64,000 nt of DNA from Rhea pennata (taxonomy: Eukaryota > Chordata > Aves > Rheiformes > Rheidae): assembly GCF_028389875.1 (NCBI RefSeq), contig NC_084678.1:14662899-14726898 (forward strand), given 5' to 3'. Shown piece by piece: positions 39,360 through 51,472 of this stretch; position 1 is the first letter of the stretch, and every line of letters starts with the position of its first letter. Under the pieces are notes generated by a model. It worked only from the letters and a program-made list of their open reading frames with translations, had not been told where the DNA came from and ran no database searches. A program made the translations under genes and the position numbers.

Positions 39360-39640
39360 AAATTCCCCGCGGACACCTTATTTAAAAGGGTACGTTTGCT
39401 CCCGAGCGAGGAGCGTGATCGCTGCTAGTTCACGTCTCCCGTGCGAGCGGCTGACGGCCACGAGCCGTCGGCCCGTTTTGGGGGGAGCGACGCCCCGGCA
39501 TCGCCGGCCCACGCGAGGCCCTTGAGGGCGCCCGGAGGGAGGCTCGGGCAGATCGTCCTCGCGGCCCCGCAGAGCGGCTCTTCCCCCCCGTGTTGGCCTC
39601 GCAGCCGTCCCCGGGTTAAAAAGCTTTTGTAACCCGCTCT
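39360..39640. promoter_or_regulatory. CpG island with TATA-like box
   Basis: About 250 CpG-dense bases begin just after TTATTTAAAAGG (39378-39389). The arrangement resembles a TATA-containing promoter reading rightward, about 2 kb upstream of the OSBPL2 island. No product is recognised, so an alternative OSBPL2 start or a non-coding transcript are only possibilities. Confidence 0.35.
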
Positions 39641-40060
39641 GATGGAAAAGTTTGGTGCTGTGGAATTAATGTGCTAATTCCCGCGTTTGCTTTGCGCTGA
39701 GACGTGTGCGGCAGGACGTGAAAAAGTCTTCTCGTTCTGCGTGGAGGGGAGCGGCAGGTGAGGATCACTCTGGGGACGAATACCTCCGTGACTCGTCCCC
39801 CTCCTTCGCGCCCTGCAGCTCCTCGTTCAGTCTCCAGCTTGCTGGTCCCCGGCGGATCCTGTCCGCTCTCGTGCGAGTCCTTCCTGAGCCTCCCTGGGCA
39901 AATACAGCAAGGGCTCGTTTGCTCTTGCGATACGCAGCGTACCTCATCCTGACTTGTCGGGTTTCTAGCTCCTCCGGACGGGTGCTTGCTATCTCTGTTG
40001 TGTATCTCATGAGGTTATCTTGCTCTGTTCCCACTTGGTTGCAATCTGTTTAGTTAATTT

Positions 40061-40062
<2 letters not shown>

Positions 40063-40099
<37 letters not shown>
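40063..40099. repeat. Poly-T tract (37 bases)
   Basis: An uninterrupted T run. If it were the reversed tail of a retroposed mRNA, a TTTATT should lie close to its right; none is seen, so it is treated as a simple repeat. Confidence 0.9.
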
Positions 40100-41559
40100 C
40101 ATTTTAAAGTCCTGGTTGCTGGGTCAGTGAGATTTCATTTGATTTAGCTTTCAGGTACAAAAAGGGATGGAAAGAGAAGACATCTAGGAGGAAAAGAGTT
40201 TCAAGTCTTTGATTGTAGGGGAAAAAAATTCAGTGCGTGTGAAGGAAAAGCACCTTGCAGACTCAGACAGCAGAAAGTAAATAAAATAAAAAGACCAGAA
40301 CAGGTGTTACCTACGATAACTGTTATGAGTCAGGGCTGTGCTAACGTCCTGAGTCACAGTTTTGATGCTTGCATTAACATCTACAGATCCTTTCAATTGC
40401 TTCAGCACGCAGTTACTCTGCAGTAAACGGGGCTATTGCGACCTTGCAGCAAGTTAATTGCTGTGTATGAACAAGCGCAAGCTCAGGGCAAGTGACACAA
40501 AAGTGCCTGCCAGCATTTAACTCATGAGCTACCAACCCATGGTTTTGTTGGCTATTTCTCTGGGATTTTGCTCCACAGCCAGCTCAGAGCAGTAGAATCG
40601 ACTGCAGCTGCAATGCTGGATGTACAGAAATCCTTGCCACGCCAGTGCAGTCCAATGCCACGTCATGCCTGCCAGTAGAGGCTGCCAGGCTCACTGGAGG
40701 CTCCTCAGAGCTGCTCTGCTGGCATGCTGCCCGCATGGCATGCACCAAGCTGGTGGTCCACCGTGGTGCAGGCTGGATACACGGCATGGATGCAGCTACG
40801 CCAGCCAGCGGGACGGACTCCCGGAGACCCTGACGAGGATGTGGGGGAACAAGCAAGAGACCTGAACATCCAGATGTTACATCCATAGCCTGCCAGTGAC
40901 ACATGCTATACTCTACAAGCAACTTGCCTCAAACTTGGCTAGAATATTAAAAAAAATACAAAAATGCCTCATTCCTATCACACCATAGCAAAGCATAAGG
41001 CATATATAAACCTCCAAGGTGACCCTGGTGTACCAGGACATGCCTGCCGTGAGGTAACACACCCCACATCCCACAGGTCGCACATGTGCTCAAAGAACGC
41101 AGCGTCTTTGCTTTGACAGGCCAATAGGCGACCTTAGTCTCCAAAGGTTATGGTGAGACAAGCTCCCTCCCGAGGTGGATGCCAACACATGTACCAGGCA
41201 AAGCAGACGCTGCCGGTGCACGGTGCAGCCCAGAGCCGTGTTCCTGCGGGACGAGGCTTCTCTGCCCCCTCCAAGGCGGCCCCGGGGGAGGCGCGCGTCA
41301 GCCGCCCCCGCCCGGGGGCTCCTGGTCCCCGCCTTCATCTGCATAAACACGCCCCCGGGGGAGGCCATTGGCCGGCGCTCTCTCCGGCGGTGGCGCGGCC
41401 GTGGGGCTGTGGGGCGGGGCGCCTCTTTAGCATTCTCCCCGCCTCGGAGAGGGCGGGCGGCGGCGCTGGTTGGTCGCTCTGGGAAGGGGCGGGGCGCAGC
41501 GGCGCTCTGCGATTGGCGGCGCGGCGCGTCACTCCGCCGCCGCGAGGGCCGCACTTCCG

Positions 41560-41639
41560 CCTCGGTGTCAGCGGCGCCGGGCTGGGGGGGGGTGTATTGC
41601 TGCGGCGGCGGCGGGGCCGTCGCAGGAGCGCGGTGTCAG
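41560..41639 (+). other. Probable OSBPL2 non-coding exon 1
   Basis: The candidate ends at donor GTGTCAG/GTAACT, with GT at 41640-41641, just downstream of the ETS and CCAAT motifs. The 5' end is a guess based on motif spacing. It would be entirely 5' UTR, as in human OSBPL2, where the start codon lies in a later exon. Confidence 0.5.
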
Positions 41640-41823
41640 GTAACTGCCGGCCGCGGGCGCGGCGGGAGGCCCGGCCCGGCCCTGCGGAGCCGGTGTCTCC
41701 GGGGCAGGGTGCGTGTGTGGGGTCTTGGCTCCCCCCACCTGCCGCAGCGGCGCCCCCCGGCCGCGGGGAGGGCGGGAGCGCCTCCCCCGGCCCCGCCCGG
41801 GCGCCCTCCCCCACGCGCGGTGG

Positions 41824-41853
41824 CCGTTAACGGCCGTTAACGGCTCCCCGTTA
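41824..41853 (+). promoter_or_regulatory. Tandem MYB-type palindromes
   Basis: CCGTTAACGG occurs twice in direct succession (41824-41833 and 41834-41843), followed by CCGTTA at 41848-41853. Each palindrome holds two overlapping TAACGG sites, the MYB recognition element, so five sites fall in 30 bases. They lie about 185 bases inside intron 1, within the CpG island. Confidence 0.6.
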
Positions 41854-42090
41854 GCCGCTGCCCACCCCGGCGCTCCGGGGAGCGCGTCGCGCCCGGGCGA
41901 GGGCGGCTCCGCCGGCCGGACTCGCTCCTTTGGGGGTGTCCCGCCCGTGCGGCCGAGGGCGGGCGGGCGGCGGCGAGCGGCGCGGCCGGGGCGGGTGGCG
42001 GCGGCGGCGGCTGTTTTCTCAGGGCTCCGTGGTGCCAAGGCCTGTACAGCTGAGTAAACAACATGTTGTTTTGAAGTTACGCTCCCCCAC

Positions 42091-42109
42091 TTTATTTATT
42101 TATTTATTA
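42091..42109. repeat. (TTTA)n microsatellite
   Basis: Between four and five TTTA units at the right edge of the OSBPL2 CpG island. Confidence 0.85.
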
Positions 42110-42494
42110 AAGCGAGGGTGGCAGAGCTCGAATGCTCCCAACTCTGCGGGCCTGCGCAGTAAAGCCCTTCTGTCAGCTGCGAGGCGCCTGCCGGGCCGGG
42201 AGGACGGTGGAGCGGCCAGAAGGACGATTCCGCCGCGGGCCCGGCTTGTGAGGCCGCTGGGCTCTGTGGTTCCCAGCGCAGGGAGTTTATCTACTGGTTG
42301 CTTTTGGAACCGGGTAGTTTAGAGAAGAGGTCTGTAACCGCTGGTTCCCAAGGTGGATGTGTTGAGCTCAGCTCCAGCGTGATACAGGAGCCTCAAGGGG
42401 CTTCTTAGGTCACAGCTAAGGCACAGGAGTTTTTTCAGTTTTTTTTTTTTTTTGGTTTGTTTTTCAGTTACCCACTCAAATGTTTCTCTTACAG

Positions 42495-42592
42495 AACTCG
42501 TGAAAGGCAGACAAGCAAGATGGGAAAAATAACAGGAAAAAGGCCCTTTTTTTTAAAATAATATGCCACCAGAACTTCTGCATGGTAACAAA
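42495..42592 (+). other. Cryptic or alternative 5' UTR exon candidate of OSBPL2
   Basis: A strong acceptor (TGTTTCTCTTACAG, ending 42494) follows a long T-rich tract. Possible donors are ATG/GTAACA (GT at 42584) and AAAG/GTATAA (GT at 42593). The enclosed sequence has short ATGs with no long frame, so it could only be an untranslated exon. It is predicted from splice signals alone. Confidence 0.25.
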
Positions 42593-45500
42593 GGTATAAA
42601 TTATGTTGCCATTTATTTAATTTGGATATTAAGCTTGTTTGTGCTATCTGTACGTTTTGACTCGGGACTACCCTAGGAAAGGGTTTGTTATTCTAAAACA
42701 CTTACTGACACAGACTGGAAAGATGTGAGCCCAAAAGCACTTTCTGTTTATTTTTGTCTGCCATGGGCTTGCGTTTCCCCTCAGAAATACCCACAGAAGT
42801 GTGTTTAATGCGAGCACCTATTACTTTCATTCACTACCAGTTTTCTCAGTTGAAATACATAGTCTTCATTCATGATTTTAATAAGCAAAAGTGAAAAAGA
42901 GAAGCAGAGCTGCAGTGTAGATTAGCATTACTATATCACTAGTCTCATAGTGTTTTCTTCAAGCTTATCATGTAGGTAAGAAAAAAATGAATTCATCTTT
43001 TTAATTTCAACTTTTCCTTTGAAAGTTCAGTAATGCCACATTCGTGTTGGCATATGGGGGCAATCAAATGTATATTGTCTTACAGACTTTATACTAGTAT
43101 ACTGTGGGACTTATACAACCTGAGGGCAATTTCTGGAAGTGACTTGGGCAACCTCCAAACGTAAAGCACTATACTGTGGCATGGAAGTAGGAGAACTGGC
43201 TAAACTAGCATGGAAGCACAAGAAATTCCAAGCAGTGATTTTTTTTTCCCCCTGGTATGTTTTTACTTGGTGTAAACATAGCTTTTTCTTAAAATAAATT
43301 TCGAGTTATGCAAGTGACCTTATACTAATATAATGAAACCTTTTTAATTGTTGCCTCTTTGGGTTCCCAAAGTAAAATTAAACTAGGAGCTTACAGCAAT
43401 TGCTAGTTAGATGAAGGTGTTCTGAATACAAAGCAGGTGGTAATTCTGAAGAGACTGATCTACTTTCTTTTGACCATGGGATAGAGAGTTGAGGGTAAGA
43501 TCAGGAATGATTCTTAGTATTGTTTTCTTTCAAGAGCACCTCATAATAAACTTACAACTTCAAGGAGTGCTGAAAAGAAAACACTGAGACATCTACTGTC
43601 CAGAAATAACTATGCAGCTTTTCAAAAAACTAGCTCTTTGGCCAGGCCTGTATAATATTATAAACAGAAAGTTGAAGATGGAAAATGATGATAACAGACA
43701 CTGTGCTTGGAAGTAGTTGAAGTCTAGATAGGTCAAAATGAAGGTTTTGGTTGATGTGATGCTGAAAATAAGAAAACAGGCTGGTGTAAGTAATTATGTT
43801 TGGTAATATCTATGTAAATGCATTTGTTTTGGTAACTGTGATCATTGGGGGCAGTTTTCACTGTTAGGTGCTTTCTTTAAATGAATTTCAAAAGTGTTAC
43901 TGCTTTTGGTGGTAGGTTCTTGTTTAAGCTGACAGGTCTTATGATTGAAACTGTTACTTCTTTCAGTCCTCTTATGAATTCTGCTGTGTGAATTTCACAC
44001 TTGCTGACCTAGAACAAAGGTGAAAGGCTTAGCTTTCTGTTATTTTAGTGTTGGTTGAAAAACATACCAATCAGGCTTTTTTGCTTTGATAACTCCATAG
44101 TTTTAAGAAACAGTCTGTAGTGCCAGTCAGATGATTTTTGCTTGGAAGCAAGCTTCACATCCAAGTACTCTGAATCTTTAAGCAGATAATTCATTAGCTT
44201 TGGCATTTGAAATAACTTGTTTTTGAACAATGCAATGTTACATCATACTACCTGATAACTAGAACCTCTGTTTCCAAGTTGACTCTTTTCTTGTCCTTCA
44301 CTCAATGCTGATTTTGCCATCTGAGTCATGAAGATAATCGCTGAACAGGAATGACTGTCCTTGACAATTATGTGATGTTTTAAAATGCTGTTTAATCTGT
44401 TCTTTTAAAAATAACATGTTTGTTTCTTGTATGTTTCTTCCAAAATGAACAAAATCGGACCTGCAAAAGATAGGCTTTACACATGAAGTTCTGAACATCT
44501 TGACTATTTTTGCCAAGTCTGAACAAGTAAATGGTATGCTTGTCACACGGGCATCTTCATCTAGGTGAATGAAATGGGAAATCAGAGCCATGGAAAAGTT
44601 GGCCATCCTTTATCTGCCACTTTGGTAGATATGGGACTTTGATGTGTTTCTTGATGCAGAAAATCTAGGTTGAATATTGTAATCATTTATTTCTTTTTTA
44701 TATTTTATGCAGTAGACCACTATAGAGCTTGAAATTAAAAAATACATCATCTCAAGCCTCTAATTCTTAACTTACTGTGCCAAAGAAGGTGTGATGACAT
44801 AATTAAATGCTTAATTTGTATTCTAAAAGGCTCATAATAGAAAGCTATGTGAAAACAAAAAGTACTTAGTATGTGTCAGTTGTGACTTACTATTAGTTGC
44901 AGATATACTCTGAAAATATATTGTTGATCCAGTACAGAAGAATTTTCAGGATCAATAGCATATAGGAATAGACTAAGCTTGCTTTAATTCTGTTTTTATA
45001 CTGTTATAAAATTTTTTTTTGATCTAGACAGATCCTTCAGATTATTTTGGTATATTTTATTTTGCATATGATTTAATCATCTAGTACCACCAAGAAAATT
45101 AAGATGACTTTTCAAAAATTCCATTGACAGAATTTTTGGGGCCAGATTTTTAGTGAATCACAGCTGCCCTTTGTTCAGAGGATGCAGGAGGGTAGATAGC
45201 AGCCTCTTCTTGCAGTTGTTTATAAATCTGGCAGAGTAGATGCAAAAGGTGAAATGTGCCTGCAGCTGTGGAAGTACATCTGGACTTTTTTAGTATTGGC
45301 CACTTAGTTCTGTGGTGCAAAACTTACACTGGATGTTGCACTGGGCCCATAATGTCTATACTTGGTATTAGGTTCATTGGCAGCCTTAGTTGGTGAGATT
45401 CCTATTTGAGTTCATGTCCTTTGCTGCATTGTTATTGTTAGAGGTTTAGATGAGATAGGAATTGTGGCTGTTGGTATGCTGTGGACTTTTGAGGTATTAC

Positions 45501-46250
45501 AAAGGAGTTTGCCTGCTCATGAAATTTTGTCAAGAAATGCATTTTCATGAATTGATAATTTAATAATATTTTACTAATGTTGTTTGAACTCTTCTGAGTC
45601 ATTTTTTTAGGGCCTCCAAAAGAATCTGTTAATATAGCTCATTGGGTTTTGGTACTAGTGATAGTTCAAAAGTAGTTACAATACAGGAACTTTTAAGATG
45701 GTAAACCACTGAAATCTAGGTATCTCTGTGGTTCCCACACATTTCTCTCACTTCAGACCTAACCAGTTCAGGCCATTGAAGTGGCAGAGGCCAATGTAGA
45801 CTATACTTCCTGCAGTATGTTGGTGCAATCGAGCAAAAACTACAGTCCTTTTAATAATTCTGAATTAGAAGATGTTAATTCTACTGAGAAGTTAGCTCCT
45901 CAGCTTATGGTTAGTTTGGCAGCATGTTTGTTTATGAGACAAAAGATTTCTCAGTTGGAAGAATATAAATTCTTCTGCATGCATGTGTTGTTTTAGTCTT
46001 TACCAGAAAGAAAAACCCTATTAAACAGCTGTTTAATATTAAAACAAAAAACATTACCTATATTTAGAGCTGCAGATAACTAATTTTTATTTATATGGTC
46101 TTATTTTGTCCTAAACATAATTTTAGGTGCTTTGCAACCTTCTTATAATCAGAGCGGATAAATATTAGGAAGCAGGTAGCTAGGTGGAATCTTTATTGAT
46201 AAACTGAGCAGTGGATAAGATAGTTTCCTGGCTTGAAGTACAATTCTGTC

Positions 46251-46272
46251 TTTTTTTTTTTTTTTTTTTTTT
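46251..46272. repeat. Poly-T tract (22 bases)
   Basis: Simple homopolymer in OSBPL2 intron 1. Confidence 0.9.
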
Positions 46273-49155
46273 AATTCTTGACAACAGCAAGCACAGTAAG
46301 AATTCTTATCCTGGTATCATAAGATATCTGTTACGAGTGTAGCTTTAAAGGAAATCCATAGCAGAAACTCTGACTTTATAAAAGCTATTTTAATTTTGGA
46401 GTCTAATCTTAAAACTCTTAATAGTCTGCTAGCTTCAAATGAAGTTCTGTAAGCTGTTTGCATGAGCTAGTGCTGCAGGATTTGAGTGTGTTAGGAACTG
46501 GTAATGGAAATAAAAAATAGAATTGGTTATTCGTTTATTGGTTAGAGTAACCTAGTACTTTGCAGTAGGTTAGTTAGCTGTTATAGTCCTTGTGTCTTTT
46601 TTTTTGCCATATGATTATCATAAAGGTCAAGGATCTCCATGAAAATGATTTATAAGATACTTTGTACAGAATAAATGTAAAAAATGTACCAGCAAAGAAA
46701 GAATGGATGCACAGAAACAAATGTTCAAAAGTTCCTATGAGTAGGAAAATCAGTGAACTGAACCTGTAAGTATTTGCGCTGTTTTAATTTTTTTTCCAGT
46801 GATGTTGTATGCCATAATTATCTTCACATTCTCAGATTTCAGTGATCAAATTGTTTACATTATATTTACATGATGATGAAAAATATTAAAGGATACTTAA
46901 TTGTATCTTCAAAGTACCTTTTGGTTCAAAGATAAATGTTCATGGATGGTTAATTATATATCTACTGACAATTGTGTCCAAAGCTACTGTGCTTGGAGCT
47001 ATTGATTACTTCTCACCTTGCCCTCTTAGAAATAAAGTAAAACAAATGTTTAGGAAATTAGTAAGAAGCAACTAGTTTTACAAGGCGATACTGATTTACT
47101 GTTTTTTTTAACGGAGTGACTAGAAATGAACTGGTACATCAGTCAAGATCACATGTGGTGTTATGCATCATGGATATAGAAGGCTTGTAAAAAAAAAAGT
47201 GATCTTTTACAATTGTGGACAATGAAAGGCTATATAGTTTAAATAATAGTGTACCAGATACACTCAAGTAGGAAATTTTCTCAAATATTGATGTAGTATT
47301 AAAAAGTTGGAGAACAATTGTGGAATTCTGTGGGAATTTCAATGAAGTGTTTTGCAGCAGAAAATACTAATTTGATGGAATCAAGTTTCCTCACTATTTT
47401 TATTAGGTTTGGTAACAGTTCTGCAAGTCAGCATTCTTGTCCGTAGAATAGAATTTGTGGCCAGAGTGAAACTGGGAAAAGCTGTCAGTTTTGTATGTGG
47501 TTAATAACTATACTGCTAAGAGTATTTTCAGTGCAGGTTCATCAATACAAGTTTCCTGTTCAATAAATCTTGCTTCTGACTGAAGAGTCTTGTGATGGGG
47601 CATACTCAGGATATGGGAGAGTTGTTAGAGTTTGTTCTGATGCAGAAAGAAACAAATTTTGTAGGCTTAACTCCATAACAAACCAGAATCCTGACATCTC
47701 AGGTGGCCTTAATCTTATGAAGTGTCATCAAAAGTCTGTAGGCCTGAGAAAACAAAATATGATACCGTCTACCATTAGATCTATTTGGTTGGTGTATTCA
47801 CAGTTAAACTTTGTGCAGTTTACTGCCACTATTGTTTAAAGTACTTTAAAAATAAGTTCAGCTAAGCTATCAGCCTCATATGCTTCATTTCTAGAGTACT
47901 CAAAACTGGCCTGAGTGCATTTAATTGTAACTCCTGGCTACATAAAGCTTTATAACAGCCTTCAAAGAAATTAAAAGGTGATGGTGGGCCAAGATTGCAG
48001 CTTATCCTCATCACTAAACCTTTCTATGCTCTGTTTAACAGGCTTAGAGAAGGAAGTTGCACTTTTACTGTGGATGTTGAGTGAGTTTAATCTTGGCAGA
48101 AGAAGTTATTATATTAAGACTTTGGAATAAGAAGCACATCTAACTGGGCAAATAAAATTCCCTTCTGGATGCTGCTGTCTGTGTAGCTGTTCTCTAGTTG
48201 AAGAGATTTTAAGTGTGTAATAATTATAGCAGGTATCTAACTTGCCAAATAAAAATGGTTTCTTGGTAAAATTTTATAGATGTTTTAGATCCAGTGCTGT
48301 TGGTAGCCTAATTTTACAAGTCAATTAGGATTCATCCTTGCTGAAGCTTTCATTCAGAGATGAAACACTGCAATTTGATGCTTTGAGGAGATTTATATGA
48401 AGAAAAAAACACATGAATATTTATCTTCTAGTTCAAGCTATTTATTTCTGTCCCTTGAAGTACTTCTGCTATGTTAAATTCAGCTGACAACTCAAGGAAA
48501 GGATGGGATTGGCTCCCATTCCACTAGTCATGCTGTAGGACTATTGTTTTTTAGTTCTTATATTTTTAGTGCCAATATGAAGGCGCTATGTATTTACTTT
48601 TCTACTGGCTCTGTTTGACTCTCCTCCTCTGGACAAAAGTTGTCCTGGACCCAAGATAGCAAACTAATGAAAATGTTGCTCTTTATTAACATAGGTTGCT
48701 AGATGAATTAAAGAGGCCATGAATAGATTTTCCTTTGCATCAAGCTAATTTTAAATTCTGTCCAAACTATTAAATTGAACTTGTCTCTTTTCAACCTATT
48801 AAAGAAAAATGAAATTCCGAAAATTGAACGTCTTTTCAGAGCTTATGTGATTTTACCCCTTCTCTTCCTCCCATGTGGCAATAATTGTGCAGTATTTTAA
48901 TCATGTGAGATTTGACAGAAATTTTTCATTAGTTATTTTGATGAGAACCTCACTTGACTATCATTTTTTTTCCTTTCATCTCTTCTTTTTTTCTTACTTT
49001 CAAGTATTCTCTCGAGTTATCAAAGTTACTTTGTTACTTTGTTTTAAAGTTTGCTGTGGAAGTACAGGTCCAGCAAAACCTCTCTAGGCATGTGAAAAAG
49101 TTAATAAAAATGCTAATTCATTAATTCTTTGGCAGCAACTTAATTCCACCATATC

Positions 49156-49182
49156 CAGTATATCCATTAATTGGATATACTG
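49156..49182. repeat. 27-bp inverted repeat
   Basis: CAGTATATCCA is followed by TTAAT and then the exact reverse complement TGGATATACTG. It lies in intron 1 with no neighbouring element. Confidence 0.85.
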
Positions 49183-51451
49183 CTAGTTACGATGGAGAAC
49201 TCTTTATTTCTGTACTTGTAAAACTGAGCATATTGAGTGAAAAATCAGGATTTGTAAAGGTATAGAAATGTTGTCAGCAAAACATTTACTTTCCAAAATT
49301 GCTGCGTGATACTAAATTGCAAGTTTGGATCCAGAGGTAAAAGACGCTGCAGATGTAGTCAGTCAGCCAGATTTCAAAAATGATCTTGGTGAACTGCATT
49401 CCATTCAGATCAGTTACTCTAGCTATAATGCTTGCCTTTCTGTAGAAATGTAAATATTTCTTCAAGGGAGAATAGTTTCTTTTGGTTAACCTAACTGGGT
49501 CTTTTTGTTGAAGATTAATATATAAGAACAAGTTAGTAGGGAGCAGCTAGTTACGTTAAATTAACTAAGCCATGGTAATTGCTTGTTTAAACTCTTGCAT
49601 GTTGCTATGAGCAGGCTTTAGTGCCTTTTTTGGTGTATAAATGATGAGAATGTCAGGATTGTAGCAACACAGGCATAAGTTTTTTTCTTCTGTTTAGGAA
49701 TGAAATTTGAGCATATGATGTAAGGAACTTCAGGAATTACTATCCTAGGTAGATAAATGGCATAGCAAACTTCAGCTTCTAGTACTTGGCAGAGCTATAA
49801 GCAAATAAAATGGCGTTATGGACAACTGTTACAGATAATATCACCAGCCTCATGTAGTTGTGTAGAATATAGGAACCAGAAAAGGACCTTTCTCATCTCA
49901 TCAGGCAGTGGATCTCCATACCTTTGGTTTCAGAGAAAAAACAATATAGGATTGAATAGGACTTCCCTCTAAAAGTGTGTATGTGTTCTCATATATAGGC
50001 TTGTATGCATGCTGCAGAATGCATTGAGCAGATCAGATACTTTATTTAAAAAAAAAAAAGTGATTTGGAGTCTTGTACTGTTGTTGTCCTAGTTTAAAAA
50101 TGAATGTATGTGAGGGGAAATGGTAATAGATCAGAAATGTGCAAAATCCGTGACTGATGGGATTGATAGGAGAAGAGCCTGGTGCTGTATCTTTGGAAAG
50201 CTGTTCTTTGTACCTTCTGCTGCTGGGGCCGATGGGTCTGTTCAGCACCCTCTGATTTGTTCAGAGTTAAGATTTTGAAAGCAAAGTATTATCGGAAGCC
50301 AGATCACCTGATACGTGTTACTGTCAAGTTACCAGTTCAGTGCAATACTTGACAGAACAGTTTGTTTGACATTATTCATAACCAGCTGATTGACAGGTAC
50401 AGTAAAACTTTCTTCTGTCATTATGGAAGCTTAGCTGTCACTGTAGTGAAAGTGATAGGAATACTTTAATTTTCTGGTTAGCCCTAGCCTCCTGCTCATG
50501 TGCTGCATAAAGGCTGCAAAGCACATCATTGAGGGAAGCATATTTTCCTCTGAGTGACTGACTCTCTTAGGATCTGTTTTAGTGTCAGCAGTGCTTGTTG
50601 GGACCATTAGTGTGTCATGCATGTTTAGGAACAGCTGTTGCTCGGTTATTTCTTGTCATTCATGACAGTTGTATTTCTGTATGTCAACCTTAGTAACTTC
50701 CTCTCTGCTAAATGTATTGCAAGCAGTATTCTGAACTTGGTGCAGGTGTTTTCTCTTATTTCTGCAGTGTTTAATGCAGCTGTAGGCTTTGTTTTGTCTC
50801 TGTGTTGTCTGTAAAAGTACTTTCATTTTTATGCATTCCTCCTCCTTCCGCTCTCTCCCCTTTTCTTCCCCTTCCCCTTCCCTCCTCCCCAAAGGCAAAT
50901 GGGCTACTAGTCAAATTTTCAAGTAGTTTTACACAACTTTTTCTTTCTTCTTGGAAGAGAGTAAGGCCCTGATCTTGGTTTTCTGTTTTTATCTATCAAC
51001 TTTTACATTACCTTCCTGGTACAGCTCAGTTTCTTTCTGTGGTAAATTTAAGGCACTTGCATTCTTAGACAAAGCATAATGTTATCAAACTGCAGTGCAG
51101 TTCTAGGATCCCAGTCTATGACTTGTTCCAGTGGCAAATGTGAATGAAGTCAGTGAGCATCCATGGAGGCTTTCAACTTGCCTATAAAAAACAAAGGCCT
51201 TTTTCATAGTGAAGATAGAACACACAGTTTATTGCATGTAAAAAAAAAAATAGACTGAATCCTGTTTCTGCAGCGTAATGACTGTTCTTACACTCTAATG
51301 ATAGCAAATTTTCATGTCTTTCTAAGGTTTTGCTTCCAGTAATAAGATCAGATTTTTTTTTAAATTGCATTTTCAATAAAAAAATAGCTTTAGCTTTTAT
51401 TTTGTAAACTTCTGCAATTACCTTTTAGATTGTCTATCACTTATATCTTTC

Positions 51452-51472
51452 AAAAAAAAAAAAAAAAAAAAA
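51452..51472. repeat. Poly-A tract (21 bases)
   Basis: Simple homopolymer in OSBPL2 intron 1, with no AATAAA immediately upstream. Confidence 0.9.

Larger units (their letters stand above)
21601..41269. other. Intergenic region between divergent HRH3 and OSBPL2
   Basis: About 20 kb with higher GC than the left flank. It holds CpG patches near 22.45-22.68, 29.8-30.1, 30.65-30.86, 33.63-33.79 and 39.36-39.64 kb, simple repeats and one clear minisatellite. ORFs up to about 200 codons occur in the GC-rich patches, but none resembles a known protein and several overlap on opposite strands. No RNA gene was recognised. Enhancers or non-coding transcripts are plausible but not shown. Confidence 0.6.
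41270..42060 (+). promoter_or_regulatory. OSBPL2 CpG-island promoter
   Basis: Dense CpG island over the presumed first exon. Within it are Sp1-type GGGGCGGGGC boxes at 41411-41420 and 41486-41495, inverted CCAAT boxes (ATTGG) at 41367-41371 and 41512-41516, and an ETS-type GCACTTCCGC at 41551-41560. No TATA box is seen. This is the classical layout of a housekeeping promoter, fitting a broadly expressed lipid-transfer gene. Large ORFs on both strands here are GC artefacts. Confidence 0.75.

Noticed and set aside
40063-40099. T37 (and T41 at 56146-56186) as the reversed tails of processed pseudogenes
   Set aside because: No reversed poly-A signal or coding remnant lies next to either tract.
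41150-42057. Overlapping ORFs of 110-226 codons on both strands at the OSBPL2 CpG island
   Set aside because: Arginine/proline/alanine/glycine-rich translations on every frame are typical of CpG islands; the true use is promoter and 5' UTR.
49880-49925. Possible degenerate CR1 LINE 3' end (AAAAGGACCTTTCTCATC-type sequence)
   Set aside because: Only a short loose resemblance, with no terminal 8-mer repeats and no extended match.
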